This document shows, in pieces, positions 6,104-7,325 of a stretch of DNA of 7,325 bases. The translations under genes and the position numbers were made by a program. The stretch is taken from positions 1 to 7,325 of the forward strand of contig JANWHO010000268.1 in NCBI GenBank assembly GCA_025450375.1, in the 5' to 3' direction. A model generated the notes under the pieces. The model was given only the letters and a program-made list of their open reading frames with translations. It was not told where the DNA came from and ran no database searches. Source of the stretch: Chloroflexota bacterium (GTDB lineage Bacteria > Chloroflexota > UBA5177 > JANWHV01). Each line of letters starts with the position of its first letter. Position 1 is the first letter of the stretch.

Positions 6104-7228
6104 ATGAATGACCGCGATGAGATAAACCTGCGAATCCCAGGACCTACGCCCCTTCCACCCTCCGTCCGGAGGGCCGGCAGCCGGCAAATGATCAATCATC
6201 GAGGCCCGGAATATGCCGCCCTCCAGGGCGAGGTGCTGGAAAGTCTCCGCCATTTCTTTCAGACCGAGCATGACGTCGTACTCTTCACCGCGTCGGGAAC
6301 CGGCGGCCTGGAAGCGGCAATTGTCAACACCCTCTCGCCAGGTGATCGGGTGCTGGCGGTTAGTATCGGTGCCTTCGGCGAGCGGTTCGCCCGCGTCGCC
6401 GCCGCCTATGGGGCCGATGTGACCCGACTGGAGGTACCCTGGGGCCAGGCCCTGGAGCCGGACGCCTTCCGCGCCGCCCTGAACGCGGGACTTCCCTACG
6501 CGGCGATTCTGCTCACCGCGAACGAAACCTCCACTGGTGTCCTCCAGGATGTGCCCGCGCTCATTGCCGTGGCCGCCGAGGTCAGCCAGCCTCCGCTCAT
6601 GCTGGTGGATGCAATCAGCGCCCTGGGCGCGGTCGACCTGCCGATGGACAGGCTGGGGATTGATGTCCTGGTGACCGGCTCTCAGAAGGTATGGATGGCT
6701 CCCCCTGGTCTCACCATGCTGGGCGTGTCGCCACGAGCCTGGGAGGCGTATGCCCGCGCGCGGATGCCCCGGTTCTACTTCGACCTTGGCAAGCAACGCG
6801 ACGCCCAACGGAAGGGCCAGGATTGCTTCACCCCCGCCGTTGGCACGCTCTTTGCCCTGCAAGAAGGTCTAAGGCTGCTCAAGGCCGAGGGACTGTCCGC
6901 CGTCATCGCTCGCCACCAGCGGATCGCGGCCTACGCCCAACGCGGTCTTGAGGAACTTGGTTTCACCCTCTTTGCCGAACCCGACCACCGATCACCGACC
7001 GTCACGGCTGCCCTTCCTCCCCCCGGCGTCGATGCCGCCGCGCTCGTGCGTACGGCCCGAACCACCGAACGCCTGGTCCTTGGCGGCGGCCAGGAACGCC
7101 TGGCCGGCAAAATAGTCCGCCTCGGCCACATGGGTTGGGTGGAGGAACAGGACATCGCCGAGGCCCTTACCGCGATTCGCCGCTGCCTGAACGCGGCTAC
7201 CGGGTCGTCAGGCAGTGCAGGTGCCTGA
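6104..7228 (+). CDS. Class V PLP-dependent aminotransferase (alanine/serine-glyoxylate type)
   Basis: A 374-aa fold-type I PLP enzyme of aminotransferase class V. The family features are visible in order: the opening LRIPGPTPLPPSV, INHRGPEY for the substrate side, TASGTGGLEAAI (cofactor phosphate region, about 62-73), LMLVDAISALGAVDLPMD with the pyridine-binding D169, VTGSQKVWMAPPGL with Schiff-base K195, and the C-terminal GGGQERLAGKIVRLGHMG, whose Arg (about R339) is expected to bind the substrate carboxylate. This pattern is typical of alanine-glyoxylate, serine-glyoxylate and (S)-ureidoglycine-glyoxylate (PucG) aminotransferases, which cannot be told apart here. No purine-catabolism or photorespiration-type neighbours are present to choose among them. 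The start at 6104 is chosen from the strong ribosome site; ATG 6068 would add 12 residues. Its end overlaps the next gene. Confidence 0.92.
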   Translation: MNDRDEINLRIPGPTPLPPSVRRAGSRQMINHRGPEYAALQGEVLESLRHFFQTEHDVVLFTASGTGGLEAAIVNTLSPGDRVLAVSIGAFGERFARVAAAYGADVTRLEVPWGQALEPDAFRAALNAGLPYAAILLTANETSTGVLQDVPALIAVAAEVSQPPLMLVDAISALGAVDLPMDRLGIDVLVTGSQKVWMAPPGLTMLGVSPRAWEAYARARMPRFYFDLGKQRDAQRKGQDCFTPAVGTLFALQEGLRLLKAEGLSAVIARHQRIAAYAQRGLEELGFTLFAEPDHRSPTVTAALPPPGVDAAALVRTARTTERLVLGGGQERLAGKIVRLGHMGWVEEQDIAEALTAIRRCLNAATGSSGSAGA

Positions 7229-7325
7229 GGGTACACCGCTCGCCCGTGACTTCTTTACCCGTCCGGTCCTGGTGGTCGCTCGCGAGCTGCTGGGAAAGCA
7301 GTTCGTCCTGGAATCCGGCGGCGCG
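7221..7325 (+). CDS. mpg: 3-methyladenine (alkyladenine) DNA glycosylase, 5' part
   Basis: Thirty-five codons are open to the last base of the window. They read into LARDFFTRPVLVVARELLGK, which matches the conserved N terminus of the AAG/MPG family of alkyladenine glycosylases, where a leading L-x-R-x-F-F is followed by V-A-R-x-L-L-G-K. These enzymes flip out and remove alkylated purines to start base-excision repair. The catalytic residues lie beyond the window. The frame has a stop at 7188-7190, so the start is GTG 7221 or GTG 7215. GTG 7221 is preferred because an AGG at 7210-7212 is properly spaced for it. The gene overlaps the aminotransferase end by 8 bases, suggesting coupled translation and placing it as at least the fifth gene of the operon. 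Confidence 0.85.
   Translation, partial: MPEGTPLARDFFTRPVLVVARELLGKQFVLESGGA

Noticed and set aside
4570..6195. 541-codon open frame on the minus strand opposite the CNNM/CBS gene and the aminotransferase start
   Set aside because: It mirrors a protein with clear domains on the other strand, has a His/Gly/Asp-rich composition typical of antisense frames in GC-rich genes, and shows no recognisable motif.

Overview
The window is a compact, high-GC (by eye above 60%) bacterial chromosomal segment made mostly of housekeeping genes. GC-rich codon use, GTG starts, the glmU-prs pair and the downstream CBS transporter, class V aminotransferase and alkyladenine glycosylase would suit a Chloroflexota member of the Thermomicrobia type (Sphaerobacter or Nitrolancea-like). 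That placement is a guess from style and gene content; nothing in the window proves it. I see no rRNA, tRNA, CRISPR array, insertion sequence or prophage.

Layout. At the left edge (1-126, + strand) an open frame enters from outside and ends; its product is not recognisable. Convergent to it and overlapping its end is a minus-strand pair. The first gene is rnc (RNase III, 2089 to 1250). It is followed, with a one-base TGATG overlap, by a divergent XerC/XerD-type tyrosine recombinase (1250 to 57). A 235-base divergent intergenic region (2090-2324) separates rnc from the rightward genes. It holds a possible extended -10 promoter for each direction, an 8-bp inverted repeat between them, and a short GC hairpin directly before the rnc Shine-Dalgarno sequence.

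To the right is a tight five-gene run on the + strand: glmU, prs, a CNNM/CBS (CorC/HlyC-type) membrane transporter, a class V PLP aminotransferase, and the first 35 codons of a 3-methyladenine DNA glycosylase cut by the window edge. Gaps are 4, 30 and 28 bases and the last pair overlaps by 8 bases, so one transcript is likely. glmU and prs supply UDP-GlcNAc for the envelope and PRPP for nucleotide, histidine and tryptophan synthesis. The other three genes have no obvious common pathway with them.

The most unusual object is the recombinase. It carries an approximately 70-residue acidic/proline-rich N-terminal extension containing QLSLF, a match to the bacterial sliding-clamp binding pentapeptide. 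Several canonical tyrosine-recombinase active-site residues are replaced, and there is an insertion of about 22 residues before the nucleophile. Smaller oddities are a Ser in place of the third Asp of the PRPP loop of Prs and a Glu in place of a metal-binding Asp in RNase III.
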